Source: Calamus simplicifolius (taxonomy: Eukaryota > Streptophyta > Magnoliopsida > Arecales > Arecaceae). From it: a DNA stretch of 64,000 bases. A program made the position numbers and the translations under genes. Positions 23,543-35,454 of the stretch are shown here, piece by piece. The stretch is from NCBI GenBank assembly GCA_900491605.1, contig UESW01001678.1, positions 267,570 through 331,569 of the forward strand, written 5' to 3'. Below the pieces are notes generated by a model. That model saw only the letters and a list, made by a program, of their open reading frames with translations. It did not search any database and was not told the origin of the DNA. Position 1 is the first letter of the stretch; each line of letters opens with the position of its first letter.

Positions 23543-25040
23543 ATGGTGATGACTCGTGCGCAAGAGGTCTCCACCAGCTATGCCGAGGGGCAACGCCTGG
23601 GAGCTGACCTACAGGCGGCCGGTCTCCCTGCTCCCTAGGCTAGCATCCCTGCACCACCATCACCACCACCGCAGCATCAACATCGACTCGTCGACCTCAC
23701 CGCGCAAGTTCAATCGCTGGTGGCGGTAGTCCAAGTTCTGCAGCAGCAGCCGGGGCCACCCACGTCACTCCCAGGGGTAGTCCAGCCCAGTCAGCATTCT
23801 TCCTGGTGAAGATCTTCCGTCCAAGGAGTCCGTCACCACCGCGCTTTGCCCAGGCATCACCACCGGGAGACCTCCAAGAGGTCTCGGTCTCCTTTCCGCC
23901 ATGCCAGTGCTTCCCCAAAGCGGCGGCGCGGAAGGGAGGCGGAGCGCACCCGTCTTCACCACCGTCACTCCTCCCCCTCTTCGGAGTCTTCAAGAGAGGG
24001 GTCTTTCGATGGCCGGATAACTCATCGGACCGAGCGCCGACTTGATGAGTAAACCAGCGGCTGAAGAAGCTCAGCCGCCGGATCACCAGCCTGCCGAAGG
24101 CGGACTATGACAGCCGGCCACTGCTGTCCCGCCGCATCATGGAGGAACCAATCTCAACTCGGTTCCATCTCCCTCAGTTGGACCCATACAACGGGACCAC
24201 CGATCCCCTGGACCATCTGGAGAGTTACAAAGTCCTCATGCAGGTCCAAGGGGCAACCGACTCTCTTCTCTGCGTTGCCTTTCCCGCTACTTTGAGGAAG
24301 GCGGCCCGAGCCTGGTACTCCCGCTTGCCGCCGCAGAATATCCACTCCTTCCGCCAGTTGGAGAGGGCCTTCTTGACCCATTTTGACGCCTGCCAGAAGA
24401 TATCCAGAGTGGCGGATAGTCTGTTCTCCGTCCAGTAGAAGAGCGGCGAGTCCCTGCGGGACTACGTCGCTCGATTCAAAGAAGCTGCCCTCGAGGTCTA
24501 CAACCTTGAGGATTCTGTGGCCACCCTGGCCTTGAAGCGAGGGCTCCGCCCCTTCCGTTTTACATATTCCCTCGACAAGAAGCCGCTCAGCTCCTACGCC
24601 GAACTCCTGAGCCGGGCCCAAAAGTACATCCGCGCCGACGAGGCTGACTCCTCCCGGTGCGAGGCCAATGGAGGCACCACCAAGAAGCCGGCTCGTCCTG
24701 AGCCTGCTGAAGTTCGTCCCAAGAGGACCGAGCCTCCCCGCCAACCAGACAACCGACCTCGGGCTCTTGCATCGAGGGACGGTCCATTCATCCCCTTGTT
24801 TGCCCCAATATCTCACATCCAGCTTGAGATCGAGGGCGAGCCATACCTTCGGTGCCCTCCTTCACTGAGCTCGAAGACCCCTCGCGACAAGAGCTTGTAC
24901 TGTCGCTTCCATCGGGACCACGGCCACGACACCAACAACTGTCGCCAGCTGAAGAAGGCGATAGAGGACCTCATCTAGCGTGGCCATCTGGGAAAGTTCG
25001 TTCAAAGGAACAACCCGGGCGCGCTTGGCCCGTCAGCGCC
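23543..25040 (+). pseudogene. gag of element D, broken
   Basis: It encodes the capsid/nucleocapsid polyprotein that packages the element RNA. The start MVMTRAQEVSTS at 23543 matches the gag start of E (MVTTRAQEASTS). The frame then breaks and resumes at 24139 (LPQLDPYNGTTDPLDHLES, then ARAWYSRLPPQNIHSF), the retrotransposon gag domain. TAG at 24436-24438 lies at the same codon as a TAA in element E. The frame continues (GESLRDYVARFKEAALEVY) to a Tat-type zinc knuckle (YCRFHRDHGHDTNNC) and is cut by a second TAG at 24976, which replaces the first Gln of LVQQGHLGKF in E. Both stops look like CAG to TAG. Confidence 0.88.
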
Positions 25041-25050
25041 TCCGCCACCA

Positions 25051-27114
25051 ATGATCGATAATGCTCCGACTGAGAAGACGGTGGCGATGATATCCTGGGA
25101 GGCAGACGGCCCGCCCAAGAGGCCGAAAAAGGAGGGGTTAGATTCTGTAATTCCCTTTTCTAAAAAGGACTTAGAGGGGGTGGTCAACAAAAATGATGAT
25201 AGCGTCGTCATGTCCATGATGATCGCTAAGCATCCTGTAAAAGGAATTCTAGTTGACAGTGAAAGTTCGGTGGACGTTTTGAGTTATGATGCCTTTGTTC
25301 GTATGAACTTGTCTCCCGACTCACTTCGGCCTGTCACCACACCCTTGATGGGATTCACCAAAGACTCCGTAAGAGTCGAGGGAGAGATCACTCCCCCCAT
25401 CACGGCCGGGACGCCCCCGTGTCAGAGTACAGTCTTCATGAGCTTCCTTGCGGTCCGGGTGCCCCTTGCCTACAACGTCATACTCGGAAGGCCCGGACTT
25501 AACCTCCTGGACGCTGTTATCTCCACCAAAAGGCTCCTAGTGAGGTTCCCAACCAGTGAGGAAGTCGAGAAAATGCAGGAGCAGAACCCGCTGCCGTTTT
25601 GCTATCATATGGCCCCCAGCCCACAGGGGACAGTGCTTGCGCCTGCACCAGAGGCGCTCGACCCCGAGACTCAGAGAGGACAGGGGAGCCGGCTGAGCGT
25701 CTGCTGACCTTCCCTCAAGGGGAGGACCCAACGAGGACGGTCCAGATCGGAGTCCTACTCCCGGAGGAGGCTCGTGGCCAACTCTTCGCTATCCTGCGAG
25801 CCAACACTGACATTTTTGCATGGTCGACGTCTGATATGTTAGGCAACCCGGAGGAGGTGATTACCCACCAGCTTAACATCAAGCCAAAGTACCGACTCGT
25901 CCAGCAGAAGAAAAGGAGCTTCGCCTCCGACAGACACAAGGCCATAGATAAGGAGGTGCGTAAGTTGGTGGCTGCCGGCCACATTCGTGAGGTGCACTAC
26001 CCCGACTGGCTGACGAATGTCGTGATGGTCCGCAAAGCCAGCGGAAGTTGGAGGATGTGCGTGGACTTCACCGACCTCAATAAGGCATGCCCCAAGGACA
26101 ACTTTTCACTGCCGCGGATCGACCAGTTGGTGGACGCTATGTCCGACCACAAACCTTCAGCTTCATGGATGCCTTCTCAGGATACAATCAGATTAAGATG
26201 GATCCAGCTGATGAAGAGGCCACCTCATTTATAACCGAGAAGGGGATATACTGCTATAAGGTGATGCCGTTTGGGTTGAAGAACGTGGGGGCCACCTATC
26301 AGAGGTTAATGAATAAGGTCTTTGAGGACCAGATCGGACGAAACATGGAGGTGTACGTGGACGACATGCTAACCAAGAGTGTTCGTGCTGCCGACCATGT
26401 CGCCGACCTCGCGGAGACCTTTGGCAATCTTTGCTGGTATCAGATGAGGCTGAACCCCCGTAAGTGTGCCTTCGGAGTTACAGCAGGCAAGTTTCTGGGC
26501 TTCATGGTGACGCAGCGAGGGATCGAGGCCAACCTCGACAAGATCCAAGCCATTATGGACATGAGGCCCCCGGCCAACAAGGTGCAGCGCCTGACCGGAA
26601 GGGTGACAGCCTTGAGCCGCTTCTTGTCGAAGTTGGCAGAGAGGTGTCTGCCTATCTTTAAGGCGCTACGCAAGGTCAATGGATTTGAATGGACAAAGGA
26701 GTGCCAGGATGCCTTCGAGGAGTTAAAGAAGTTTCTATCCACTCCGCCACTGTTGTCCAAGCGAGGGGAGGGAAGAAGCTCTTTCTGTATCTTGCAGCGT
26801 CCCCCGAGGCCGTTAGCTCTGTGCTTGTTCGCATGGACGCTGACGGGGCGCAGAAACCGGTCTACTATACCAGCAAAGTACTTCACGATGCCGAGACAAG
26901 ATATTCCAAGACTAAGAAAATCATCTTTGCCCTGATCGTCTTCGCTCAGCGCTTTCGACCCTACTTCCAAGCCCATCCAATCGTGGTGCTCACGGACCAA
27001 CTCCTTCGGACTATCTTATCCCATCCCGATACCTCTGGTCGACTGGCAAAGTGGGCCATCAAACTGGGAGAGTTCGACCTATCCATCCGCCCGAGGTCTG
27101 CAATGAAGTCCTAG
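25051..27114 (+). pseudogene. pol of element D: protease, reverse transcriptase, RNase H; truncated
   Basis: The protease region holds GILVDSESSVDVLSYDAFV (active-site D, with S-E in place of S-G) and NVILGRPGLNLLDAV. Reverse transcriptase follows in a second frame (RMCVDFTDLNKACPKDNFSL) and shifts near 26140 to SFMDAFSGYNQIKMDP, PFGLKNVGATYQRLMNKVF and the catalytic YVDDM. After another shift near 26760, RNase H (YLAASPEAVSSVLVRMDADG) runs to PRSAMKS at 27111. The second, archaeal-type RNase H and the integrase are absent. Several frameshifts and this deletion leave it inactive; it could move only with help. Confidence 0.9.
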
Positions 27115-28890
27115 GTGTTCAGTTCGGCGATGTGAATGTTCCTGGCCTCGACCAAACTCTCGGCTTCCCCGAGCTGGTTCAGCGCCGCCCGGGCTCGGTT
27201 GGCCTCGACCTCCGCCCGCCTAGTGGCCTCGGCTATCTCGTGGCTCGCTCGACCCTTGCCGCCTCTAGGGCCCCCTTAGCCACTTCGGCCCGAGCCTGGG
27301 CCTCCTCGGCGTCTAGCCGAGCCTGCCGAATGATGGCCTTTCCTCCATTAATAACCTCCCTCGTGGCCGCCAGGGAGTTTGCCAACTGCATTTGAACCAC
27401 ATCTGTCAGTACTCGAACAAATATTCAAAGGCAAAGGGCCACGGGATTACTTACTCGGGCGAGGGCCACGTAGGCCTCTCGGAAGAACGTAGCCGCTCAC
27501 ACGTGACTGAGCTCCTCCTGGACCTCAGGCACGATTATTTGCGAGATGAGCTGCTCCACCTAGCGTCCATCATTCAGGATGGATTCCTGAGGTAGCGTCG
27601 GCCTGACTCTGCTCCCCTCCGCGGTCTCGGCAATCTTGGGCTCGATGCGTGGGGGGCTGTCCGCCGGCATCTGCTCGGAGGGCGGACTCACTGCCGCTGA
27701 TTGCCCCTCCCCCAGTTTCTTTCTGCCTCGGCCGGAATTGGCTAGCTGGGGACTTGGGGCTCCGCCATCACCGCCCTTTCGACCCCCACCTCCTCCGGAG
27801 GGGTGTCAGCTGTCAAATCCATCGGTGCGGTTGGGGGCTCTCGGTGTTCGGGTAGCGAGGAAACTTGCACTGTCGGACGCTTAGGGGTCGGGGCCTGCTG
27901 CCCCTCGCTTAGCCCTTCCTGGGCCCTCATCCTCTTGACGGCGGCCTTCCTGAGCTTGGCGGTCGGGAGCTTCATCACTGCGCAACGTCGGTCGGAGTTA
28001 GTAAAAAAAAAAAAGAGACAAGAAAAAGGGGAGGAAAATTGACTGAGTATTGGCAGCTACTCACCACCCCGAGTGGAGACCCCCGCGAGTCGAAGATTCT
28101 CCTCCGTCAGGAGTTGGTTGCATATGGGGATCTCGGCCGTCAGCAGCCGGCCCAGCGCTTCTCGGTCCCCGGGGATTACAGATGAGTTCATGTTGGGCCG
28201 AAGGTCAGGGTCCTCCCACTCGGGTTTGACTTGGTCAAGGTCGGCGAAAAAGAACCGGGATTTTCATCCCTTGACAGAAGAAGGGAGGAACAACTTGAGG
28301 ATGCGGCTGGGTCGGGGTTGGAACACCCACCAACCCGCTTGCTGCCGAAGGGTGTAGAAGGATCGGAAGAGGGAGAGTCAGGGTGTGATATTGTGGAGAT
28401 GGCATAGGACAATGAAGGCACAGACGGTTCGAAGGGAGTTTGGAACCAGCTGGGTGGGGGTCAAGGAATAATAGTCAAGGAGGTTGATGAAGAAGGGGTG
28501 AAAAGGCAAGCGGATGCCTAACTTGAAAGATATTTCATAAATGACCACTCGGCCGAGTCGGGAAGAGACCACCCTGTCGTCGGGGGTCGGAAGGAAAAGC
28601 CCGATGTCTCGGGAGATTTGGTAACGGGCCGTCAGGTTAGCCAAGTCCTGACCCGTTACCGTGGAGGCGGTCCCCGTCGGGGATTCCGCTCCCACCCTCT
28701 GGGAGGTGCCGGTTGCTGCCCGACGCCTCCATGCCGGAGCCCTGCGGGCGGCTCGTCATGGAAGGATTGGATTGCGGGCCTCCGGATCGGAGGACCATGA
28801 GGGAATGGGAGATGAAGAGGCGCGAAGCCTCGAAGGAGAAATTCAATCCTCGGGATCGACCGACGAGGACCAGGACGGTGAGGAGGCCAT
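27113..28890 (-). pseudogene. Antisense three-exon extra gene of element D
   Basis: Exon 1 runs from ATG 28890-28888 (MASSPS, as in E) to 28065. It carries the Transposase_28-like (PF04195-type) domain: LPTPDDRVVSSRLGRV, LPFHPFFINLLDYYSL and LVPNSLRTVCAF. It then breaks frame and has a TGA at 28266-28264 where a Trp is expected. Intron 1 is 28064-27978 (87 bp, phase 1). Exon 2, 27977-27455, is Pro/Glu-rich with a basic start (MKLPTAKLRKAAVKRMRAQ). Intron 2 is 27454-27386 (69 bp, phase 0). Exon 3, from 27385, is an Ala/Glu-rich coiled coil (ARAEVAKGALEAARVERAT) cut off by the deletion. Function unknown; such extra ORFs are known from Tat elements. A weak TATA (CTTTAAAC) lies near 28993 on the minus strand. 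Confidence 0.8.
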
Positions 28891-28894
28891 GGCA

Positions 28895-29429
28895 ATGGTT
28901 TAGGAGAAGAAAGAGAAGGCTCAGAAGGGTCAGAGGGCTAACCTGTGACAGAAATGGCGGACACTGGTTCTCGGGTTGCAGAGAAGTTTAAAGGCCAGAG
29001 GAAGACGATGACGGTTTAAAGCAAAATGACGAGATTCAGCTTTCGCCCAGTTTTATCGAGTTTCAAATTGTCCTGCCTCGCTTGCCCAGCCACGTGGACT
29101 CCTGTCATGGGCCGGGTCGCCTCGGCAAGCGCCCAGCGCGTGGGGTGTTTCACCTTCGGCCAATGACGGGACACCGCTGATGTCAGCGTCATGATGGCAA
29201 TGATGGCAGCAGCTTTTCATGGGTTTCGAGAGGGCACCCCCACCTCGAGGCCAATCTTCGCAATTGGGCGGATGGCAGAGGCCGCCCCATCGTATCCCCC
29301 AGATCGTTCGTGCAAAATTGTCATTGCGTCCAAGGACACATGCCCGTCGGCAGTTGGCGGCGAGCGGGATCAGCCACAGGAGAGGTGATACCCCTTTCGC
29401 CTTGCTGGACGGGCCCGCTTCGTCTCAGG
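28895..29429. other. 3' untranslated region of element D, upstream of the antisense gene
   Basis: GC-rich, no coding content. This is where a promoter for the antisense gene should lie. Confidence 0.5.
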
Positions 29430-29442
29430 AGCGAGGGGTATC
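29430..29442 (+). other. Polypurine tract of element D
   Basis: AGCGAGGGGTATC just before the 3' LTR. Elements E and F end the same tract with GGGGGGCATC. Confidence 0.6.
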
Positions 29443-30047
29443 TGATGTGGCTGATCCGACGCCATTAGAGTTAACAGTGAAGGAAACCGACGAAGCCTTG
29501 CCTCGGACTCGCAGGGCGGCCTCAAGCTGCCGCCTCGGCCTCGGCCTCGAGCCTGGCAACCTACTACCTCGAGCCACCTGATACCCACGTGGCCCATCAA
29601 CCGTCTGCTTCACCCACGTGGCCCATCAACCGCCCGCTGTGGCCACGTGCTCTGTCACCCGACTGCAACAGCGCATGGCACGCCTCGTAACGGCGCTACG
29701 GATGGCAGACGGAGCAAGACACCTCTAACATGCCCAGTGTCGAGTCACCATCAGCCTTGCCTTCCGTTCGTTACCGGGCAATGGCACCCCAAAATCAGCA
29801 ACCTTTTGGAAACAGAGAGAGACCTTCGGACAGGTATAAAAGCCCGCACTCATGACGAGGGAAGGATTCTAAATTCAAGTTCTCTAGCTCTTTCTACTAG
29901 TTAACCTTTATCTATTCCCAAGTTGCTGAGTTGAGCGTCGGAGGGTTCCCATCGGAGCAACTGATCTTCGAAAACTTTCTTGCAGGAATCTTCAAGAAGA
30001 AGGATCTTCATTCCCCAACGTTAAAGGAGAGTGACTTAGCGTCAACG
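29443..30047 (+). repeat. 3' LTR of element D
   Basis: Starts TGATGTGGCTGATCC and ends GCGTCAACG (CA changed to CG). TATAAAAG lies at 29835-29842. It lacks about 80 bp present in the 5' LTR. Confidence 0.88.
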
Positions 30048-30052
30048 GTATC

Positions 30053-31290
30053 CATGACATCGTAAGTAAGGCATAATGATTAATGACTCATTCTAGGTTC
30101 AACATGCAGAGAGAGAGAGAGAAGCAGAGAAGAGAAGGGAAAAAAAAATGAAGAGAGAAGAGAGAGAATGATATAGAGAGAAAGGAAAGAGAGTGCAAGG
30201 GGTGAGGGCCGCTGCTGGACTCGCCCCAGCGGCCAGGCGGTCGGACGACCTGGGCGGAGAGGCCAAGGCCCGCTTCACCCCCAGCCCTCCTGTCATGACA
30301 GAAACAGAGAGGCGAGATGCTCTCTGCCAGTTATGGAAGGCTTACCAACGGCGAGCGGGGGAAGAGGGCTTTCCCGGCGTCCGACGGCGGAGCAACACCA
30401 GGAGGTCGATCGGGCGGCGCTGCGGTCGCCGGAGCCCACAACATGAAGAGAACTGCCCCGTGACCGGGCGGAGATTCCACTGCCGTATAGGAGGTAACAA
30501 ATCGAGAAAGAGAGAAGGGATTCCCAAAAATAAATAAATAAAATCGAGGAAGAGATATTCGGTGCCGGAACAAGGGTCCGGTTTTTTCGAAAAAGGGAGT
30601 GGTTCGAACAGGGAAGGTGAGCAGAGGCAAATCGGGGAGAGCGATATGTTGACAGATGAAATGGGTCACCGCCTCCCGATGGCCTGCCGAACACAGGCCT
30701 GCCCAATAGCGGCCGGTCGGCGGCCTATCGACGGTACCAGGATCAAATGGAGATAAACTCAGAAAGGGAACATCGGATGAGGTACCTGTTGCTCTCTCTC
30801 CTGCGCCGGCGAGCGGCAGCGTCCGACAGCGATTCGATGCGCCTGGGGTCGGAGAAAAAACAAAAGATGGTGGCCGTCTCCACGATTTTGCTGGTGATCG
30901 GGCGAGTCGATCCTAATCCGCTGACGTTAAGTGACCCTTTGGTTTTTTTTTTTTTTTTTTCATATGATTAAGAATCGGGTTTTGCTGAACTTAATGCTTG
31001 CTTAAAAACTATTTTCGAAACAAGTATTACTTAGAAATTATTTTTAATAATAATATTCATCATACCTTTTTTTTTTCCTCTGCATGAGAAATCGTATGTC
31101 CAAAAGATCATTAATCTAACTAACGGGGCCAAGACTTTAAAAAGATACTCAACTCAAGTGAACTCATCTAATCCTTTTCCCATCTAATAAGGGTCGCTAT
31201 ATGAATTTACTTCCTTCACTTGGCTTTATTCAGGACTAAATCGGCACTTAAATTATAAATGATTATATTTTTTTAATTATTTTTATTCTT
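30053..31290. other. Flank of element D, no gene recognised
   Basis: 30100-30190 is a GA-rich purine tract. 30190-30950 is GC-rich with short open frames on both strands but no family motif. A T-run follows at about 30943-30960. The GC-rich block could be a promoter/5' UTR remnant or an unrecognised repeat. Confidence 0.4.
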
Positions 31291-33030
31291 TAAGTCTATC
31301 TTTACCTCTATTATTATCATGAATTATTAAAAGATCACTCTTTCTAACTTAAACATCTAAAATTCTCCATTATATATGTACAAACCATTTTAATCGATTT
31401 TCTCTCATTTTATTTTCAATTAGGGCTATTCCTATTATTTCTCATATATGTTTATTTCTAATTCTATCTTTTAAAATTTTACCATATATCCATCTTAATA
31501 TGTATATTTCTGTTACACTTAATTTATTTACATGCATTTCAGTATTGCCCAATACTTTATTCCATATAGCATAGCTAGCCTAATAGTGGTTTAATAGAAT
31601 TTTTCTTTCAATTTTAATGAAATGCGTTGATCATAAAATACTCTCGAAGCACTCTTCTTCTCAATGAATCCTACTTTAACTCTATGATTCATATCTTCAC
31701 CTATTTCACCTTCTTATTGGATAATTGATCCCAAATACCTAAATTTTTACTTCTTGGTATCTATAGGCTTGCAATCTTCAATGTCTTTTCATTTATATTT
31801 CTACTTGCACTAAAATTACATATCATATATTCAATCTTAGTTTTACTAACTTGAAACCCTAAAATTTTAAAGCCTCTCATCAAATCTCTAACCTGGCATT
31901 AAATCCAGATTTACCTTCATTAATCAACACTATATCGTCTGCAAATAACATATACTATGGGATATTATCTTGAATATGTTTGGTTAATTCATCCATAACT
32001 AATACAAAAAGATACGGATCTAAGGCAGATCCTTGATGTAAAAACTTACTAGTTTCTCCTATTATTGTTTTGACAATAGTTATTGCTTTATCATCGTATC
32101 TTTTATCAATTCTATGTATCTTTTGGTAACTCATTTTTTCTCTCAAATTTACCATATTATTTCTTTAGGTACTTTATCATATGCTTTCTCTAAATCAATA
32201 AAGATTTTTTTTTTCTTTTCTCTATACCTTTACATCAATCTTTTTAATAAATAAAAAACTTTCATGGTCGATCTTTCAAACATAAATCTAAATTGATTAT
32301 TTGATACTAAAGTTTCAGCTCTTATTCGATTTTCTATTACTCTTTTTCATAATTTTATTATATAAATTTGCACAGTTTTAAATATCTTATTTATTTTTAT
32401 ATATGAATATTAATATATTTGTTCATCAATCATCCGATATTTTTTTAGTTGCCACAATTTTATTAAATAAATTGGTTAACTACATGACTCTAATTTCTCC
32501 TAAGCTTTTTTCAAACCTGAATAGGGATCGCATCTGACCCTAATGCCTTTACATTTTTTTATTTTACTCAAAGCCTTTTTAACCTTAAGTATACTAAATC
32601 TATGAAAAAAATTATTTTCATATGTTACTCCTAGGTTATCACATCTTCTACCCTTAAATTTACTAAATTATTTTTATTTAATAATTTTTAAAATAATATT
32701 TTTCATCATTCTTTTATCTCTTTTTCTTTTAGTAAGACTTTTTTATCTTCATCCTTAATACATTTAATATAGTCAAGATCTTTTCTTTTCTTTTCTTTTA
32801 GTTTTGCTAGTTTATATATATAGTCTTCTTACTTTCTTTTGTATCTAATCTATTATATAAATCATTATAAGCTTTAAGTTTAGCATTACTTATCATTTTT
32901 TTTTAGCTTTTTTTTTGAATCCCTATACTTTTTAAGACTTACTTCATCCCTAATCTCTTGCCAAATTTTATAGTTTGTTCTTTTAAGCTTAATGGTAGCT
33001 TCAACTTTCTCGTTCCATCATCAAGTTTCC
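31290..33030 (-). pseudogene. Relic RTE-clade LINE, reverse transcriptase and C-terminal region
   Basis: On the minus strand, heavily mutated and AT-enriched coding blocks appear in the order of plant RTE elements. Near 32900-32700 there is KAYNDLYNRLDTKES, then LAKLKEKKRKDLDYIKC and IKDEDKKVLL. Near 32050-31955 there are LHQGSALDPYLFVLVMDELT and HIQDNIP. Just below is the catalytic MLFADDIVLINEGKSG. Near 31650-31450 lie the tail blocks SLKLKEKFY and AMLYG. Stops and frameshifts are frequent. It once supplied the reverse transcriptase and endonuclease of a non-LTR element; this is an old fossil. Confidence 0.85.
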
Positions 33031-33972
33031 TTTCTTAATAGTTTTGTTCTTTTTGATTTTCCTAAAACTTTTTTGCTATATTTTTTATATACATTTAGTC
33101 AATTTTTTTCATATTAAGTTAAGATCACTATTTATATTTATAGTCATTTCTCTTACTAATACTTAGAAAGATATTTTTAAAATATTATTAAGAAAAATCT
33201 AAAGCCATCTTTTTATGTGACGATTTCAATCTGGCCTCTTTTTTTTTTTTAATTTTTGAAGTGTGGAGTGTTATTGATTTAAAAGTCAATTATCCAACGG
33301 ATGATTTTTTTTTGAATAAAAAAAAAAAAAAAGAAAATCATGAGATGCCACATAGCATGGTGACCAGCATTAAACTTAGCAAAGAGGGCAATGGCAATGG
33401 GGCACGCCTAACTTTCCGTATGTTGATTATGTCCCAACAATGCTACAACTGTAGCCCATATACGGCGTTTACAAATTTAATTTAAATAATATATATTTTT
33501 AGCTCAACTTGAAATTAATTCCGAGCCTCTTTTCCTGCATCAATCTTAATTTATTTAGCTTTTAAGCGGGCTTAAGCTTTTTTTTGAGCTAAGCTCAACC
33601 TGCTGTAAGCAACTCTTCCTAATGTTCCAAGCCATCTGCTAATTCATTTAACCTATTAGTAGATCAAAATCATATAATCTAAAAACTTAAATAAAGTTAA
33701 CGGATAGCAGGATTTAAATTATAAGTATATAATATTTTTTAATTTAATATAAAATTAAATTGAAATATTACATCTTCAGAGAGCTAAAGGATAAAATCTG
33801 CACTCATTCCAAATGTTTTAAATGATAAGAATTTCAAGCAGGTCCAAGATGTTGGCTAATGCATGCGACAGCCATACTAGTTAACGCACTTCAAACGAAA
33901 TATATAAACCCTCTAAACTGGGCTTTGTAATGCTTAACTGCATTCTCGAGTCATCCACAAGTTGTACCATAA
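33030..33972. other. AT-rich intergenic DNA
   Basis: No gene or clear repeat seen. Confidence 0.5.
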
Positions 33973-34319
33973 GGTAGTGTTTGATAGAAAAAATATTATC
34001 CATGGATAAGTGTACGGGATAGAGTTTGTCCTCTGGCTACACCTAAGGATATTCCTTGGCTATCCTATTGATCATATCAAATGCAAAAAGGTAAATCCAT
34101 AGGTTAACTTTTTTTTTACTCTTATTTGGAGGAATAACCAGCTATTCCTGCATTTTCTAGAAAATAAATTGAGGGGATATCCCATGGTTAACCATGGTTA
34201 ATTATGAATTATCCCTTTGGTTAACTTTATTCCCAGCTATCCCTTATAGTTATGGCTTTTGGGAATAAAAGGGGATATCCTCTGGATATCCCCTCTTATC
34301 CCCTATTTCAAACACTACC
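33973..34319. mobile_element. Tourist-like (PIF/Harbinger) MITE
   Basis: The ends GGTAGTGTTTGATAG and CTATTTCAAACACTACC form an imperfect terminal inverted repeat. Internal GGGATATCC-type words also mirror each other. The 3-bp target duplication TAA lies at 33970-33972 and 34320-34322. No coding capacity. Confidence 0.85.
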
Positions 34320-34329
34320 TAAAAGATAT

Positions 34330-34997
34330 TGTTGCTGCCAAATCACTTGCGATGAGCGTCGGGTAGCTGAGATCTTCACGGGCCTTCGAGGATGCAAAGA
34401 GGTCATCGTCTTCCTTTAGAGCCTGCAAAAAGTTCCAGATCGGTAACTCCGGTGGGGACCCTCCGACGCCCAAGTCAGTGGGTTATAGAACAGTAATGTT
34501 GTATGTGAGTAGAGCTTGAAAGAGGGAGAGAGAGATCCCCAGCGTTGAGCTTGGGTCCTCTTCTTATACCTGTTCGGGGGGTCAAGTTTACCTCGTTCCG
34601 TTGTAACCGTCGAATCTGCTTTGTTAGGATGAGCTTCGTGAATGACGGGCAGTGAGCCGTTGCTGAATGGGCGTTGCGTATATCGGCAACTGCAGGGTGT
34701 GTTGGTAATTGCTTGTGATCTTGGTAAAACAGATGAGCAAGATATGCGGCGGTTGGTGCCTCAAATCCCTGGGTCCGGTATTCGAGACTGGCTCCGCTAT
34801 ACTAGGAAAACGTGCAATGTTGAGGCCGAAGCCAGAGGCCGAGGCCGAAGCCAAGGGCCGAGGCGAGGGTGGGGCTGAAGCCAGAGGCCAAGGCCGAAGC
34901 CAAGGGCCGACACCGGAAACGAGCTATCAACTCATCTGGTTCCGAAAATTATGCAAAGTGTTACGCTGCCACCCAAGGAAAGTGATCAGCCACATCA
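34330..34997 (-). repeat. 3' LTR of element E
   Basis: On the minus strand it starts TGATGTGGCTGATCAC and ends GGCAGCAACA. A TATAAGAAGAGG promoter-like word lies near 34576-34565. An internal simple-sequence patch of AGGCCGA/AAGCCA lies at 34815-34910. Confidence 0.9.
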
Positions 34998-35016
34998 GAT
35001 GCCCCCCCACCCCTGA
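34998..35016 (-). other. Polypurine tract of element E
   Basis: On the minus strand CAGGGGTGGGGGGGCATC runs up to the 3' LTR start. Confidence 0.8.
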
Positions 35017-35296
35017 GATGGGTGGGTGTATAGTTTCCAGTGAAAGGGGTGTTAATATCCACAAGATGGCTGATCTCCGTACTATCATTTCGCCCGTTCA
35101 GGCTGTTGGGATTTGGCAAGATTTTCTCGGGCAAGGGGTTGTGAAAAGGTAGGCATCATCATTGCGGTGAGGTCACCGCTGCCTCTTTATTGGCGGTGTT
35201 TTTCGTGTTCCTTGCGTCAAGTGGTTGCCGAGGCGATCTCCAATAGAAAGTGGACACAGTCAAATTGGAAATCGGCGGGATGATTTGGAACGGGGG

Positions 35297-35303
35297 TATA
35301 AAA
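35297..35303 (+). promoter_or_regulatory. TATA box for the antisense gene of element E
   Basis: GGGGTATAAAAGGGG, about 150 bp before the MASSPS start and on the strand of the antisense gene. Element F has the same kind of box at 56394. Confidence 0.6.
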
Positions 35304-35454
35304 GGGGAAATCGTCCCGATCTTCTGCTTTTCACCTTTTCTCGCGTTATAATCTCTCACCTTGAATCTACAAGCGCTTGTTCATCTCCCATTTCTGCTTA
35401 CCTCCCGAGCTCTCTCTTCCTCAATATCGGTTCAAGTTCTCCAGGTTAGTCCTT

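Larger units (their letters stand above)
22778..30047 (+). mobile_element. Tat-lineage Ty3/gypsy retrotransposon D (internally deleted)
   Basis: Two LTRs (22778-23463 and 29443-30047) flank an internal region with PBS, gag, PR, RT and RNase H on +, and an antisense three-exon gene on -. The 5-bp target duplication GTATC lies at 22773-22777 and 30048-30052. The archaeal-type RNase H and the integrase seen in E and F are missing: pol stops at about 27112 and is joined directly to the third exon of the antisense gene. LTRs differ at many places and by deletions, so it is an old copy. Confidence 0.9.

Noticed and set aside
27386..27454. Alternative 52-bp intron 2 in the antisense gene of D (acceptor at 27403)
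   Set aside because: Too short for a plant intron and out of register. The acceptor at 27386 gives 69 bp and the same phase 0 and residue position as in E and F.
30293..30706. 137-codon minus-strand frame in a GC-rich block
   Set aside because: Overlapping frames in all directions and no family signature; kept only as unassigned sequence.
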